Below are positions 32,921-41,141 of a DNA stretch of 64,000 nt, piece after piece. The stretch lies in assembly GCA_964344175.1 (NCBI GenBank), contig CAYFMI010000008.1:7091-71090 (forward strand), given 5' to 3'. The DNA comes from NIOZ-UU35 sp964344175 (GTDB taxonomy: Bacteria; Chloroflexota; Anaerolineae; Anaerolineales; UBA11858). The first letter of the stretch is position 1, and each line of letters begins with the position of its first letter. Made by a program: the position numbers and the translations under genes. The notes below the pieces were generated by a model. That model was given only the letters and a program-made list of their open reading frames with translations. It was not told the DNA's origin and made no database searches.

Positions 32921-35900
32921 ATGACTCAATCCCTTGATTTTCAATCCATCATCATCAAACTGCAAGATTTCTGGAACGCCAAAGGGTGCCTGATCTGGCA
33001 GCCCTACCACAACGAAGTGGGCGCAGGGACAATGAACCCGGCCACCACTTTGCGCGTGCTTGGCCCGGAACCCTGGAACGTGGCCTATGTAGAACCCTCC
33101 ATCCGCCCCGATGATGGGCGCTACGGCGAGAACCCCAACCGCTTCTATCAGCACCTTCAATATCAGGTCATTCTCAAACCGGCTCCTGAAAATTCGCAAG
33201 ATGTCTACCTTGAATCGCTGATCGCCCTGGGCATTGACCCGGCCCGGCATGATATCCGTTTTGTGGAAGATAACTGGGAATCGCCCGTGACGGGCGCGTG
33301 GGGCCTGGGCTGGGAAGTCTGGCTGGATGGGTTGGAGATCACCCAATTCACCTACTTTCAGCAATCCGGCGGGCAGACGCTTGCCCCCATCTCGCTGGAA
33401 CTGACCTACGGCATGGAGCGCATTGCCATGGCCTTGCAGGGCGTGCGCGATTTCCGCGACCTCCGCTGGAATCAGGAACGCACCTACGGCGATGTCTACC
33501 TGACCAACGAGCAAGAATCGAGCAAATATGCCTTTGAACTGGCCAATGTGGAACGGCTACGCCAGCTTTTCGACCTCTACGAAGCCGAGGCGGATGTTTG
33601 TCTGGAGCATGGGCAAGTGATCCCGGCGCACGACTATATGCTCAAATGCTCACATACCTTCAATATCCTCGACACGCGCGGCGCCATTGGCGTCACCGAG
33701 CGGGCCGGTTTCTTCCGCCGGATGCGCGGCCTCTCGCGCCGGGTCGCAGAAGCCTATGTGGAGCAGCGGCAGCAGTTAGAATTTCCGTGGCTGGAGGGGA
33801 GTCAGCGAATCAGCGAATCAGCGAATCAACCTGCCGCGGATTCGCTGATTCGTAGAATCGTTAAATCTACTGCCCCACTTCTCATCGAGATCGGCACCGA
33901 AGAAATCCCCCACACCGACCTCGAAAATGCTATGAGCCAGTTGCGCCAGAACGTGCCCGCCATGCTGGCAGATTTGCGTCTGGAACACGGAGAAATTCAA
34001 GTCATGGCTACGCCCCGTCGCATTGTTGTGTATGTCGAGGCATTGGCCGCAGCACAAAGCGACCTGGAAGAGCTGGTCAAAGGGCCGCCTGCCGCCCGCG
34101 CTTTCGATGCTGACGGGAAAGCGACCAAAGCGGCGGAAGGCTTCGCCCGCTCGAAGGGCATTGAGGTCAGCGATTTGGACGTAAAAGAAATTGATGGCGG
34201 CGAATACGTGGCTGCCGTGGTGCGGCAAAAAGGCCGCCCCGCCGCCGAAGTGCTGCTCGCAGCATTGCCCAAACTAATCGCTGATATCCGCATCATCAAA
34301 ACCATGCGCTGGAACGCCACCAATGCAGCCTTCTCGCGGCCCATTCGCTGGCTGCTGGCCCTGCACGGTGAGAACGTCATCCCCTTTGAATACGCCGGGC
34401 TAACCGCCGCCAATAGCACCCGCGGCCTGCGTTTTAGCAATGCCGAAAACTTGCCTGTTAAAAACGCCGCCGCTTACTTTGAAACCATCGCCGCCCAGGG
34501 CATATTGCTCGATCCCGAAGAACGCAAGGCCAGCATCGAGAGGCAGATTCACGCCCTGGCCGAAAAAGCAGGCGGTCAGATCCCCAATGACCCCGGCCTG
34601 CTGCTCGAAGTCACCCATCTGGTCGAGGCCCCAACAGCCCTGCTGGGCGAGTTCAACCCCCGCCATCTCGAACTGCCCCGCGAGGCGCTCATCTCGGTGA
34701 TGAAAAAGCACCAGCGCTATTTCCCCATCCAACGTTCCTTCTCTCCCGATGGGAGAGGGGCCGGGGGTGAGGGACTCCTGCCCTACTTTATCACCGTTGC
34801 CAACAAGCCTACCGGTGATTATCCCGAAGTGGTGCGCGGCAATGAAGACGTCATCCGGGCGCGCTTTACCGATGCGGCTTATTTCGTGCGCGAGGATATG
34901 AAGAAAAAGCTGGCCGATTTCATCCCCGCCCTGGAGAGATTAACCTTTCAGACCGAACTCGGCTCGATGGGCGATAAGGCGCAGCGCATTGAAACCCTGG
35001 TGGGCGCGCTGGCCCCCATGTTGAATCTAACCCCCGCAGAGACCGCCGCCGCCGGGCGCGCCGCCCAACTCTGCAAAGCCGATCTGGCTACCCAAATGGT
35101 CGTCGAGATGACCTCCCTGCAAGGCATAATGGGCCGCGACTACGCCCTGCACTCCGGCGAACCTGAAGATGTGGCCCTTGCCATCTTTGAGCATTACCTG
35201 CCGCGCTCGGCAGACGACATTGCCCCAAAGACAAAGCCCGGCCTGGCGGTCGGGCTGGCCGACCGGCTGGACTCGCTGGCCGGGTTGTTTGCCGCCGGGC
35301 TGGCCCCCTCGGGCAATAAAGACCCCTTCGCCCTGCGCCGCGCCGCGCTGGGGTTGGTGAGTAATCTTATCGAGTGGCATCAGCCCCTCGACCTGCAATC
35401 TGCCCTGAGCCTGGCGGCGGATACCCTGCCTATTGCGGCCTCTGCTGCTTCACAGAAAGAGTGCCTTACTTTCGTGGTCGAACGTCTGCGCCATATTTTC
35501 CTCGAACAGGGCTATGCCCATGATGTCGTCGATGCCATTGTCAGCGCCCAGGGGCACAACCCGGCCCGGGCCGCTCAAGCGGTGAAGGAACTCAACGACT
35601 GGGTGGGGCGCGACGATTGGGCCACGATTTTACCGGCCTATTCAAGATGCGTCCGAATTACACGCAGTGAGGTTGAAAGTTACAGGTTGCAGGTTAAAAA
35701 TTTTGCAGAAACTGCCGAGCGTGAGCTATGTGCCGCCCTTGAAAAAGCAGAAGCGTCTGCTCGGACTCCCGGCTCTGTGAATGATTTCCTTACCGCGCTG
35801 CTTCCCATGATCCCGGCGATTGATACATTCTTCGAGGAGGTGCTGGTGATGGCCGAGGACGAAGCCGTGCGCAACAACCGCCTGGCGCTGTTGCAGCGCA

Positions 35901-35953
35901 TTGCCGGGTTGGCTGAGGGCGTGGCGGATATGAGCAGGCTGGAAGGGTTTTAG
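32921..35953 (+). CDS. glyQS: glycine--tRNA ligase, fused alpha and beta chains
   Basis: A 1010-aa single-chain version of the bacterial alpha2beta2 enzyme. Residues 1-290 are the alpha chain (FWNAKGCLIWQPYHNEVGAG and PEPWNVAYVEPSIRPDD for the aminoacylation site). From about 318 (LIEIGTEEIPHTDLENAM) comes the beta chain with HD-like and anticodon-binding parts. Three repeat-derived stretches are in frame: a linker at about 293-312, a loop near 605-618 (RSFSPDGRGAGGEG) and SEVESYRLQVKN near 916-928. Heptamer-like CTAACTT repeats and a TATAAT (32871-32876) precede the ATG. The fusion is shared with several phyla including Chloroflexota. Confidence 0.95.
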   Translation: MTQSLDFQSIIIKLQDFWNAKGCLIWQPYHNEVGAGTMNPATTLRVLGPEPWNVAYVEPSIRPDDGRYGENPNRFYQHLQYQVILKPAPENSQDVYLESLIALGIDPARHDIRFVEDNWESPVTGAWGLGWEVWLDGLEITQFTYFQQSGGQTLAPISLELTYGMERIAMALQGVRDFRDLRWNQERTYGDVYLTNEQESSKYAFELANVERLRQLFDLYEAEADVCLEHGQVIPAHDYMLKCSHTFNILDTRGAIGVTERAGFFRRMRGLSRRVAEAYVEQRQQLEFPWLEGSQRISESANQPAADSLIRRIVKSTAPLLIEIGTEEIPHTDLENAMSQLRQNVPAMLADLRLEHGEIQVMATPRRIVVYVEALAAAQSDLEELVKGPPAARAFDADGKATKAAEGFARSKGIEVSDLDVKEIDGGEYVAAVVRQKGRPAAEVLLAALPKLIADIRIIKTMRWNATNAAFSRPIRWLLALHGENVIPFEYAGLTAANSTRGLRFSNAENLPVKNAAAYFETIAAQGILLDPEERKASIERQIHALAEKAGGQIPNDPGLLLEVTHLVEAPTALLGEFNPRHLELPREALISVMKKHQRYFPIQRSFSPDGRGAGGEGLLPYFITVANKPTGDYPEVVRGNEDVIRARFTDAAYFVREDMKKKLADFIPALERLTFQTELGSMGDKAQRIETLVGALAPMLNLTPAETAAAGRAAQLCKADLATQMVVEMTSLQGIMGRDYALHSGEPEDVALAIFEHYLPRSADDIAPKTKPGLAVGLADRLDSLAGLFAAGLAPSGNKDPFALRRAALGLVSNLIEWHQPLDLQSALSLAADTLPIAASAASQKECLTFVVERLRHIFLEQGYAHDVVDAIVSAQGHNPARAAQAVKELNDWVGRDDWATILPAYSRCVRITRSEVESYRLQVKNFAETAERELCAALEKAEASARTPGSVNDFLTALLPMIPAIDTFFEEVLVMAEDEAVRNNRLALLQRIAGLAEGVADMSRLEGF
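33804..33856 (+). repeat. in-frame tandem and inverted repeat in the glyQS linker
   Basis: CAGCGAATC is repeated three times in tandem, followed after a short gap by its inverse (GATTCGCTGATTCG). The block codes for the flexible alpha-beta linker. Confidence 0.7.
34737..34774 (+). repeat. in-frame GC-rich palindrome inside glyQS
   Basis: CTCTCCCGATGGGAGAGG followed by GGCCGGGGGTGAGGG. It codes for SFSPDGRGAGGEG in a loop where homologues have only a few residues (RYFP..LLPYFITVAN). Confidence 0.7.
35668..35700 (+). repeat. in-frame heptamer-like repeat in glyQS
   Basis: GAGGTTGAAAGTTACAGGTT followed by GCAGGTTAAAA: units of about 7 bp around GGTT. It codes for EVESYRLQVK in the anticodon-binding part, next to a helix rich in charged residues. 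Confidence 0.45.
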
Positions 35954-36010
35954 CCCCCCTCAATCCCCCCGCGACGGGGGGAGGCTTACCCCATCCCCGT
36001 GGCGGGGAGG
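35954..36010 (+). repeat. GC-rich palindromic repeats after glyQS
   Basis: CCCCCCGCGACGGGGGG and CCCCGTGGCGGGG style palindromes form small stems just after the glyQS stop. They are non-coding relatives of the in-frame palindromes. Confidence 0.5.
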
Positions 36011-36090
36011 GCGCGGAAATGTCACCACCTGGGGGATCAACCATAAGAGCAGATTAAGGTGCGACGCACTTCCCAAGTGCATTGCACCTT
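36011..36090 (-). pseudogene. fragment duplicated from the RT-avd junction
   Basis: On the plus strand 36011-36054 matches 36797-36840 inside avd with two mismatches, then skips about 40 bp and continues like the end of the RT gene. It therefore keeps codons for LLLWLIPQVV but no start. The rest folds as AAGGTGC..GCACTT / AAGTGC..GCACCTT. It shows that the cassette was once duplicated or rearranged. Confidence 0.65.
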
Positions 36091-36198
36091 TGCCGTCAGC
36101 CCCCCGGCTCGATTGCCGGAACCTACAGCTTGAGTTGTAGCCCCTAAAACGGTCGTAGGGTATCCCCAGCATAGGTATAGGATAATCGAGGGATGACA

Positions 36199-36258
36199 AG
36201 AAAAATACCCCCTCTGGACGGTCGCCGTAATGGCTACTGGAACAGAGGGGGCTTTTCT
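36199..36258 (-). terminator. bidirectional terminator bounding the DGR cassette
   Basis: CCCCCTCTG (36208-36216) and CAGAGGGGG (36243-36251). On the minus strand it is followed by TATTTTTC, ending the RT-avd-TR transcript; on the plus strand by CTTTTC. Confidence 0.75.
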
Positions 36259-36399
36259 ATGTTTGGCCGGAACCATCACCCAGTCATCTCCTATCCGGGG
36301 AAGGGGGCTTTAGGAACGCGACCAGGGATCAGGCCAGCCAGTTTCGCCTCGACGCCTGACCTTGATCAGGACGCACTTCTGGCGGGGAGAGAAAACTGT

Positions 36400-36508
36400 G
36401 GAGGGCTACCACCCGAAACCCGTTGTTGTTCCAATGATTGTTCGGGTGATTGTTGTTGCGGCGGGAGAGACGAGCGTTGTTAGCGTTGTTGTTCCACGAG
36501 CCGCCGCG
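36400..36508 (-). repeat. DGR template repeat (TR)
   Basis: 109 bp, read on the minus strand, with 29 adenines concentrated in AAC codons. Translated it would give RGGSWNNNANNARLSRR and a further Asn-rich stretch ending GFRVVAL. It matches the 3' end of the NACHT target gene (38205-38313) along its whole length; 16 positions differ, 15 of them at TR adenines. It lies just downstream of avd, and its RNA would be the template for mutagenic reverse transcription. Confidence 0.95.
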
Positions 36509-36530
36509 CCCTCTGGCCTGCACCTTTCGA

Positions 36531-36881
36531 TTAGGGGGTATTCAATTGTTTGATCCAGGCTCCCAATAAACGCCCAACTTCGTTTAATAAGCGGGCGGCA
36601 TGTTCGTAGCGCCGGATGGTGAGAACTTCTAAATCGCGCGTCAGGCGCATCCATACCCTGAGTTGGGCTAATTGAATGTCGGCATGTTGCAGATGCTCCA
36701 ACCGGGCTTGCCCCTGCGCTTTTCCAGCAGCCACCAGCGAATCCTGAAAATCCAACCCCAGGCGTTGGATGCGCTCACCCAACCCAAAGCGATGGGGGCG
36801 CGGGAATTTCACCACCTGGGGGATCAACCATAAGAGCAGATCGTACGTGCGGACGTAGAGAGGTGATTCTTCCATTGTCAT
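36531..36881 (-). CDS. avd: DGR accessory variability determinant
   Basis: A 116-aa four-helix-bundle protein: MEESPLYVRTYDLLLWLIPQ at the start is the hallmark of the Avd/23S-IVP-like family, with FQDSLVAAGKAQG and RVWMRLTRDLEVLTIRRYEHA following. Avd forms a basic pentamer that binds the RT and the TR-containing RNA and is needed for mutagenic cDNA synthesis. The start is the Met at 36881 or the Met two codons later at 36875; both follow the RT stop by about 20 bp, so translation is probably coupled to RT. Confidence 0.93.
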   Translation of the reverse strand: MTMEESPLYVRTYDLLLWLIPQVVKFPRPHRFGLGERIQRLGLDFQDSLVAAGKAQGQARLEHLQHADIQLAQLRVWMRLTRDLEVLTIRRYEHAARLLNEVGRLLGAWIKQLNTP

Positions 36882-36897
36882 TAAAGTGCGAAGCAAT

Positions 36898-38034
36898 TCA
36901 CAAGTGCATCGCACCTGGGATAGTTAGCACGGATCGGCGCAGCCCCCAGGTGTCGCCATAGCGTACATGGTTGATCCAACCCTGGACACTGGCATCTAAC
37001 TGTTCGAATTGCAGCCGTCCTTGAAGATAATCCTTCACCAGGAGGTTTAATTTCCGCCGGAAATGAATCACCTTGCGGCGTTTTACCAGCCGGTGAGAGG
37101 GGTATACGCGAAAACCTAAAAAAGGGATACCAGTGGTTGTGGGAAATACCTGAGCTTTGTGCTCGTGGATTGTCAGGCGTAGTTGGGCTAGCTTCTCGAT
37201 GATGGCATGTTTCCAGGCCCAAAGGGCAGTCTTATCATCTGAGAAGAGCAGAAAGTCATCCACAAAACGTAAATAAGCCGGGCATTTGAGCTCACGCTTG
37301 ACAAATTGGTCAAGGATATTCAAATAAACATTGCCCCAAAACTGGCTGGTGAGATTGCCAATAGGCAGGCCGCGCGGCCGCAAGGCAGCAAATAGACCCT
37401 GTCCTGAGCCTGTCGAAGGATCATCCCCTGAGAAATATACCATCTGGTATGCTTCTGCAAGCACCCCAATGCCGCTTTCCAGAATGCGGTCAATCAGCCA
37501 GAGCGTATCACCATCGGCGATCAGGCGGCTGAGTTCGGCGCGCAGGATGGCGTGGTCAATGGATGGAAAAAACTGCACAACATCGCATTGTAAGAAGTAA
37601 CGGTAACGGCGGGCAAAATATTGGGCACGGTCGATAGCCCGGTGCGTTCCCTTGCCAACGCGGTTGGCATATGAATCATGGATGAAGCGCGTTTCCCAGA
37701 TCGGCTCGATCACCCGGCAAAGGGCGTGATGCACAACGCGGTCTCGGAAAGGAGCTGCCGAGATCAGGCGGCGTTTGGGTTCGTGGATGTAAAAGCTGTG
37801 ATAGGGGCCGGGGAGATAGGTTTTTGTGCGCAATTCGTCTTGCAGGGCCAGCAATTCTTCTTCCTGCACCTGTTCGAAGGCGGCAGCGGGGGGTTTGCCG
37901 CGTTTGCCCTTGCGGGCCTTGCGGTAGGCCAGGTAAAGATTCTCAAAATCCCAGATTTTGGGGTAAAGGCTGCGGTACGTTTTCACATACCGGATAGGTG
38001 CAAGAACGATGCCAGAAAACAGACTCTTTGACAA
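36898..38034 (-). CDS. DGR reverse transcriptase
   Basis: A 378-aa RT of the DGR/group-II-intron lineage. The fingers motif is KRRLISAAPFRDRVVHHAL, the first catalytic Asp lies in CDVVQFFPSID (151), RGLPIGNLTSQFWGNVYLN (221-239) is the DGR-type motif 4 region, and the YxDD box is FVDD (257-260). The thumb ends with INHVRYGDTW. Residues about 204-213 (DDPSTGSGQG) come from a short repeat inserted in frame just before motif 4. The best start is a TTG at 38034; no ATG lies upstream of the conserved region and no ribosome-binding site is evident. Confidence 0.94.
   Translation of the reverse strand: MSKSLFSGIVLAPIRYVKTYRSLYPKIWDFENLYLAYRKARKGKRGKPPAAAFEQVQEEELLALQDELRTKTYLPGPYHSFYIHEPKRRLISAAPFRDRVVHHALCRVIEPIWETRFIHDSYANRVGKGTHRAIDRAQYFARRYRYFLQCDVVQFFPSIDHAILRAELSRLIADGDTLWLIDRILESGIGVLAEAYQMVYFSGDDPSTGSGQGLFAALRPRGLPIGNLTSQFWGNVYLNILDQFVKRELKCPAYLRFVDDFLLFSDDKTALWAWKHAIIEKLAQLRLTIHEHKAQVFPTTTGIPFLGFRVYPSHRLVKRRKVIHFRRKLNLLVKDYLQGRLQFEQLDASVQGWINHVRYGDTWGLRRSVLTIPGAMHL
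37394..37422 (-). repeat. in-frame insertion in the RT gene
   Basis: CCTGTCCTGAGCCTGTCGAA with flanking bases, read on the minus strand, codes for PSTGSGQG. This short repeat is widespread in bacterial genomes (from memory). It lengthens a loop but keeps the frame. Confidence 0.6.
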
Positions 38035-38120
38035 ATTTGTGGTAGGTTACGGCAGTTCCGGGAACCGGGGCGAAATTGCCGCAAAACGAAGCCAACAGCC
38101 CGTTTCCCGGAAATTTCACG

Positions 38121-38136
38121 CCCCCCTAAAGGGGGG
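38121..38136. other. GC hairpin downstream of the VR
   Basis: CCCCCC-TAAA-GGGGGG, a 6-bp stem with a 4-nt loop, lies about 70 bp beyond the end of the VR. DGR targets in other systems have a stem with a 4-nt loop after the VR that aids homing; here the distance is larger, so the role is uncertain. A wider inverted repeat TTCCGGGAA/TTCCCGGAA (38057-38065, 38104-38112) is nearby. Confidence 0.4.
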
Positions 38137-38190
38137 AGGGGTGCTCCGCTTCGCTCCGCAAACAGAATGCAGGAACCAGAAAACAGAATT

Positions 38191-41085
38191 TCAATAGCGG
38201 TTGGGGAGGGCTACCACCCGAAACCCGCCGCTGTTCCAAAGACTGAGCGGGTGATCGTCGCTGCGGCGGGAGAGACGAGCGAGATTAGCGCTGTAGCTCC
38301 ACGAGCCGCCGCGAATAGCAAGTACATCGTGACCCTTGTCAGCATAATTCGCCTGCCATTCCCAGACGTTGCCACCCATATCCCAGACCCCCAGCGGGCT
38401 GACACCCAGGGGATACATCCCCACCGGCGTGGTGCGTCCAATGCCGCTTCCGCTCACATTGGCCCGGCGCAGGATTTCAGCTTCTTCCTTCGTCACTGCT
38501 CCGCCTTTGTCCCACGGGAAGCGTTCTTCTCCCTCTCCCCCAGCCCCTCTACTGGCGGGAGAGGGAAGCCCGCCCGTAGCGGCGACCCATTCTGCTTCTA
38601 TGGGCAAACGGATTAACTCTGGCTTTAAACCAGGATTTTGCTCTCCTTCAGGCAGTTCTTCCCAATGCGCCAGCAGCCATTTGCAATACGCATTCGCTTC
38701 GTACCAACTGATCCCCACCACTGGCACGCCGGCGCGGGCTATCCCAAAACGCGGTTCATCCCAATAGCGGGGGAGTACTTTTCTATTCTCGTTCCAATTC
38801 TTTTGCAGCCAACCCCAGCCTGCTTCTCCCCAATCGCCCATCCGCGCATAGTTCTGTCCCGATTCGGCGAATTTTGGGAAGTCCACCCAATAGGCTTGCT
38901 CCGCAAAGTCGGGGGCATCCACAAAACGCTGGTATTGGGCGTTGGTAATGGGGTATTTGCCGATGCTGAAGGCTCTTTGCTCTCCGCTCACGGCTTTAAA
39001 CTCATGCAAATCCTCGGGCAGGTAGCCAAGTTCATCCAGGATATCCGCGGCGGCGGCGCGCTCGCGCGGGGCCAGTACGGCGGCGTCCAGCAGTTTTCGC
39101 AAATTGGCGATGATTTCATTCTCAAAACGAAAGGCTTTGGGGAAGGCTCGTTTATAAAGCGTCAGCAACTCGCCTGCCAGCCACAAGGCGCGCCAATCTT
39201 CATCCCTGGGAGTCTGTGGAAAGGGCGAAGACAATGCTTCGAGAAGATTATTCATGCGAGCAAGGTCAGCGCTTTCGAAACACAGGTATTCTGCCAGCAG
39301 CTTGGTAACTTCGCGCCAGCGGTCATGCGCCTGGTCGAGTAATTCTCTAACGACTTCCCCGTCACGCCCATCTAGATAGCGTCCGGCCAGGTACTCTTCG
39401 AAGGTCAGATGCGGGAAGGTATACACCCGGCGCGGCATCGCATCCCTGCCCGGTGAGGATACTGTACCTTGCAACATCAGCAGACCATTGGCTTTCTGGC
39501 AGTAATCCAAAAACACGCCCACTTTTTCAATATCCTGAAGGTATTCGGTCATTACACCGCTGACCAACTTCTCTGTCACCAGGCCGCCGGAGGCCTCATC
39601 ATCGTCGTCACGCCCCCGGTGGGCTTCGAAGGCAATCTCATATAAAGCCTGGTCAATGCGGGCGCGGGGTACATTCAACTCGGCCAGGATGTTGCGTGTT
39701 TGTTCCTGCCCCATGATGGCGCGTTTGGCGTTCCATTTTTCGAGCAGCAGATCAACGCACTGTTTATACACCTGGGCGCGGCTGTCGGGCAATTCATAGC
39801 TGGCATGGACTACGGCCATCACCGTCAAAATGATCGGGAAGCGCGCCACTTCGCTCAACCTGCGGCGATCATCGGGCTGTAAGGCTGACATGAGTTTTTG
39901 TTTCTTCTCGCCATATTCGATGGCGCGCCTCTGATCGAGCAGGGTATGTTGGTCATACCACAGGGTCACAAAACGTCCGATTTGTTCATCGGTCAACAGC
40001 GCCAACTCGTGCTGCGGCCACTGCGTCAACTGCCAGCGTTTGTCCTGATACGAATAGGTACGGCACGTCACCAGGAAGACACTCTTGGGGTTAGCCCGGC
40101 TATAAGCATTGGTAAAGTTTTCCACCGCTTCTACGACCACCGGGCGCAGGGCCAAATTAGCAACTTCATCCAATCCATCAAAAAGAAACAGCGCACCATC
40201 GCTTTTGAGTGTGTCCAGCAAATGAGATGCGAAGGCGGCTGTGCGTATATCAGCTTCCAGAGTGGTTTTAAGAAATGCTTCCAGGTGTTCAGTGCGCCCT
40301 TTTTGAATATCTTTCGGGAGGCTTTCGGCAAAACGCCCCAGCGAGATCGCCACCGGCAGCAGCGGCTTGTCATCCCAGCCCTGGATGCGGCGCGGTTCGC
40401 CGGTCAGCTCCTGGGCCATCATCAATGCCAGGTAACGCACAAAGGTAGATTTGCCTGTGCCGGGAAAACCCAGCAAAACCATGCGTTGACCCGCAGAACC
40501 CAAAAGCGCTTCAATCACCGAGAGCGGGCGGCTCTTGCCTTCTTGCTCCAGCATCCGCTCTGTCACGGCCTGTTCATCCGATTCACCCTTCTGCCCTTTT
40601 CGTTGGGTTTCTGCTTGTTCAACTTGCGTCGTTGTATCCAGGTCGATATAGATTTCTTCCAGCGAAAGGCGCACGCTGTTAGGGTCTCCGGCATGGTCAT
40701 CCATACCTGCCAGGCGCAAGGGCCGGTTGTCGAAGACTACGGCTTGCAGAAAAGCTTGCCTGGCTCCATCTTTGGGCAGTTCGGGCGGGAGTTCCGGTAG
40801 TGGAAAGGTATCTTCGCTCTGGGGAGTGTGTGCTTCCGATTGCTCTACAGGGCGCTCGGCTCTTGATGGATCAGCCGTTGATTGATGATAGTCCGCACGC
40901 GCCGTAAGATAGGTTTGCAACACGAAGATCAACATACCGCCGATTACAACGATATAGATCAGTACCTGATACCCGGCGGGGATACGATCACCAAGCAGGG
41001 CTATGATGATAACGATCAGCACCGTGAAGGCCAGGATTGCCGTCAGCTTTTTCGCAAGTTCAACCCAGAAATCTTTGTTGTTCAT
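38191..41085 (-). CDS. DGR target: membrane NACHT-type NTPase with FGE/C-type-lectin-like variable domain
   Basis: A 964-aa protein. Two TM helices at 14-32 and 41-57 anchor it, with a Pro/Glu-rich linker to about 105. The STAND NTPase has Walker A GFPGTGKST (206-214) and Walker B ALFLFDGLDEV (298-308), and later TFPHLTFEEYLAGRYL, typical of NACHT proteins. The C-terminal domain (about 735-964) is FGE-sulfatase-like: FSIGKYPITNAQYQRFV, RLPIEAEWVAATGG, DMGGNVWEW. The VR codes for its ligand-facing end, RGGSW to GFRVVAL. The design is a sensor with a fast-evolving binding face and a switch ATPase. AAAGGTGATGT precedes the ATG. A GC-rich palindrome (38526-38568) is inserted in the FGE domain. 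Confidence 0.93.
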   Translation of the reverse strand: MNNKDFWVELAKKLTAILAFTVLIVIIIALLGDRIPAGYQVLIYIVVIGGMLIFVLQTYLTARADYHQSTADPSRAERPVEQSEAHTPQSEDTFPLPELPPELPKDGARQAFLQAVVFDNRPLRLAGMDDHAGDPNSVRLSLEEIYIDLDTTTQVEQAETQRKGQKGESDEQAVTERMLEQEGKSRPLSVIEALLGSAGQRMVLLGFPGTGKSTFVRYLALMMAQELTGEPRRIQGWDDKPLLPVAISLGRFAESLPKDIQKGRTEHLEAFLKTTLEADIRTAAFASHLLDTLKSDGALFLFDGLDEVANLALRPVVVEAVENFTNAYSRANPKSVFLVTCRTYSYQDKRWQLTQWPQHELALLTDEQIGRFVTLWYDQHTLLDQRRAIEYGEKKQKLMSALQPDDRRRLSEVARFPIILTVMAVVHASYELPDSRAQVYKQCVDLLLEKWNAKRAIMGQEQTRNILAELNVPRARIDQALYEIAFEAHRGRDDDDEASGGLVTEKLVSGVMTEYLQDIEKVGVFLDYCQKANGLLMLQGTVSSPGRDAMPRRVYTFPHLTFEEYLAGRYLDGRDGEVVRELLDQAHDRWREVTKLLAEYLCFESADLARMNNLLEALSSPFPQTPRDEDWRALWLAGELLTLYKRAFPKAFRFENEIIANLRKLLDAAVLAPRERAAAADILDELGYLPEDLHEFKAVSGEQRAFSIGKYPITNAQYQRFVDAPDFAEQAYWVDFPKFAESGQNYARMGDWGEAGWGWLQKNWNENRKVLPRYWDEPRFGIARAGVPVVGISWYEANAYCKWLLAHWEELPEGEQNPGLKPELIRLPIEAEWVAATGGLPSPASRGAGGEGEERFPWDKGGAVTKEEAEILRRANVSGSGIGRTTPVGMYPLGVSPLGVWDMGGNVWEWQANYADKGHDVLAIRGGSWSYSANLARLSRRSDDHPLSLWNSGGFRVVALPNRY
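38205..38313 (-). repeat. DGR variable repeat (VR)
   Basis: 109 bp at the 3' end of the NACHT target gene, coding residues about 925-960. Against the TR, 15 adenines have changed (to G, C or T) and one C has changed to T. The result is about 12 amino-acid replacements, nearly all at Asn codons (N to S, Y, L, D or G). The invariant GC-rich end nearest the stop codon is the probable initiation-of-mutagenic-homology site. Confidence 0.95.
38526..38568 (-). repeat. in-frame GC-rich palindrome in the DGR target
   Basis: CTCCCTCTCCCCCAGCCCCT and the matching GGCGGGAGAGGG. Read on the minus strand it codes for LPSPASRGAGGEGE in the FGE domain, nearly the same peptide as in glyQS. Confidence 0.7.
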
Positions 41086-41141
41086 ACATCACCTTTTTTT
41101 TTCCAGCGCCAGTTCTCGTGAACTTGCAAGGTTTTGCGCAT
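41082..41141 (-). CDS. possible 19-codon leader ORF coupled to the DGR target gene
   Basis: MRKTLQVHENWRWKKKGDV, preceded by GGGAGCAGG with good spacing. Its TGA overlaps the ATG of the target gene (ATGA at 41082-41085), so translation would be coupled. The last codons run through nine A. It may be a regulatory leader for the NTPase gene; no homologue is known to me. Confidence 0.4.
   Translation of the reverse strand: MRKTLQVHENWRWKKKGDV

Noticed and set aside
33804..33856. Tandem CAGCGAATC repeats as a CRISPR array
   Set aside because: Units are 9 bp, contiguous and coding, with no spacers. No cas genes or direct repeats with spacers were seen anywhere in the window.
36329..36523. Frame coding an Asn-rich FGE-like peptide
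   Set aside because: It is the DGR template repeat read as protein; it has no ribosome-binding site and is explained as RNA template.
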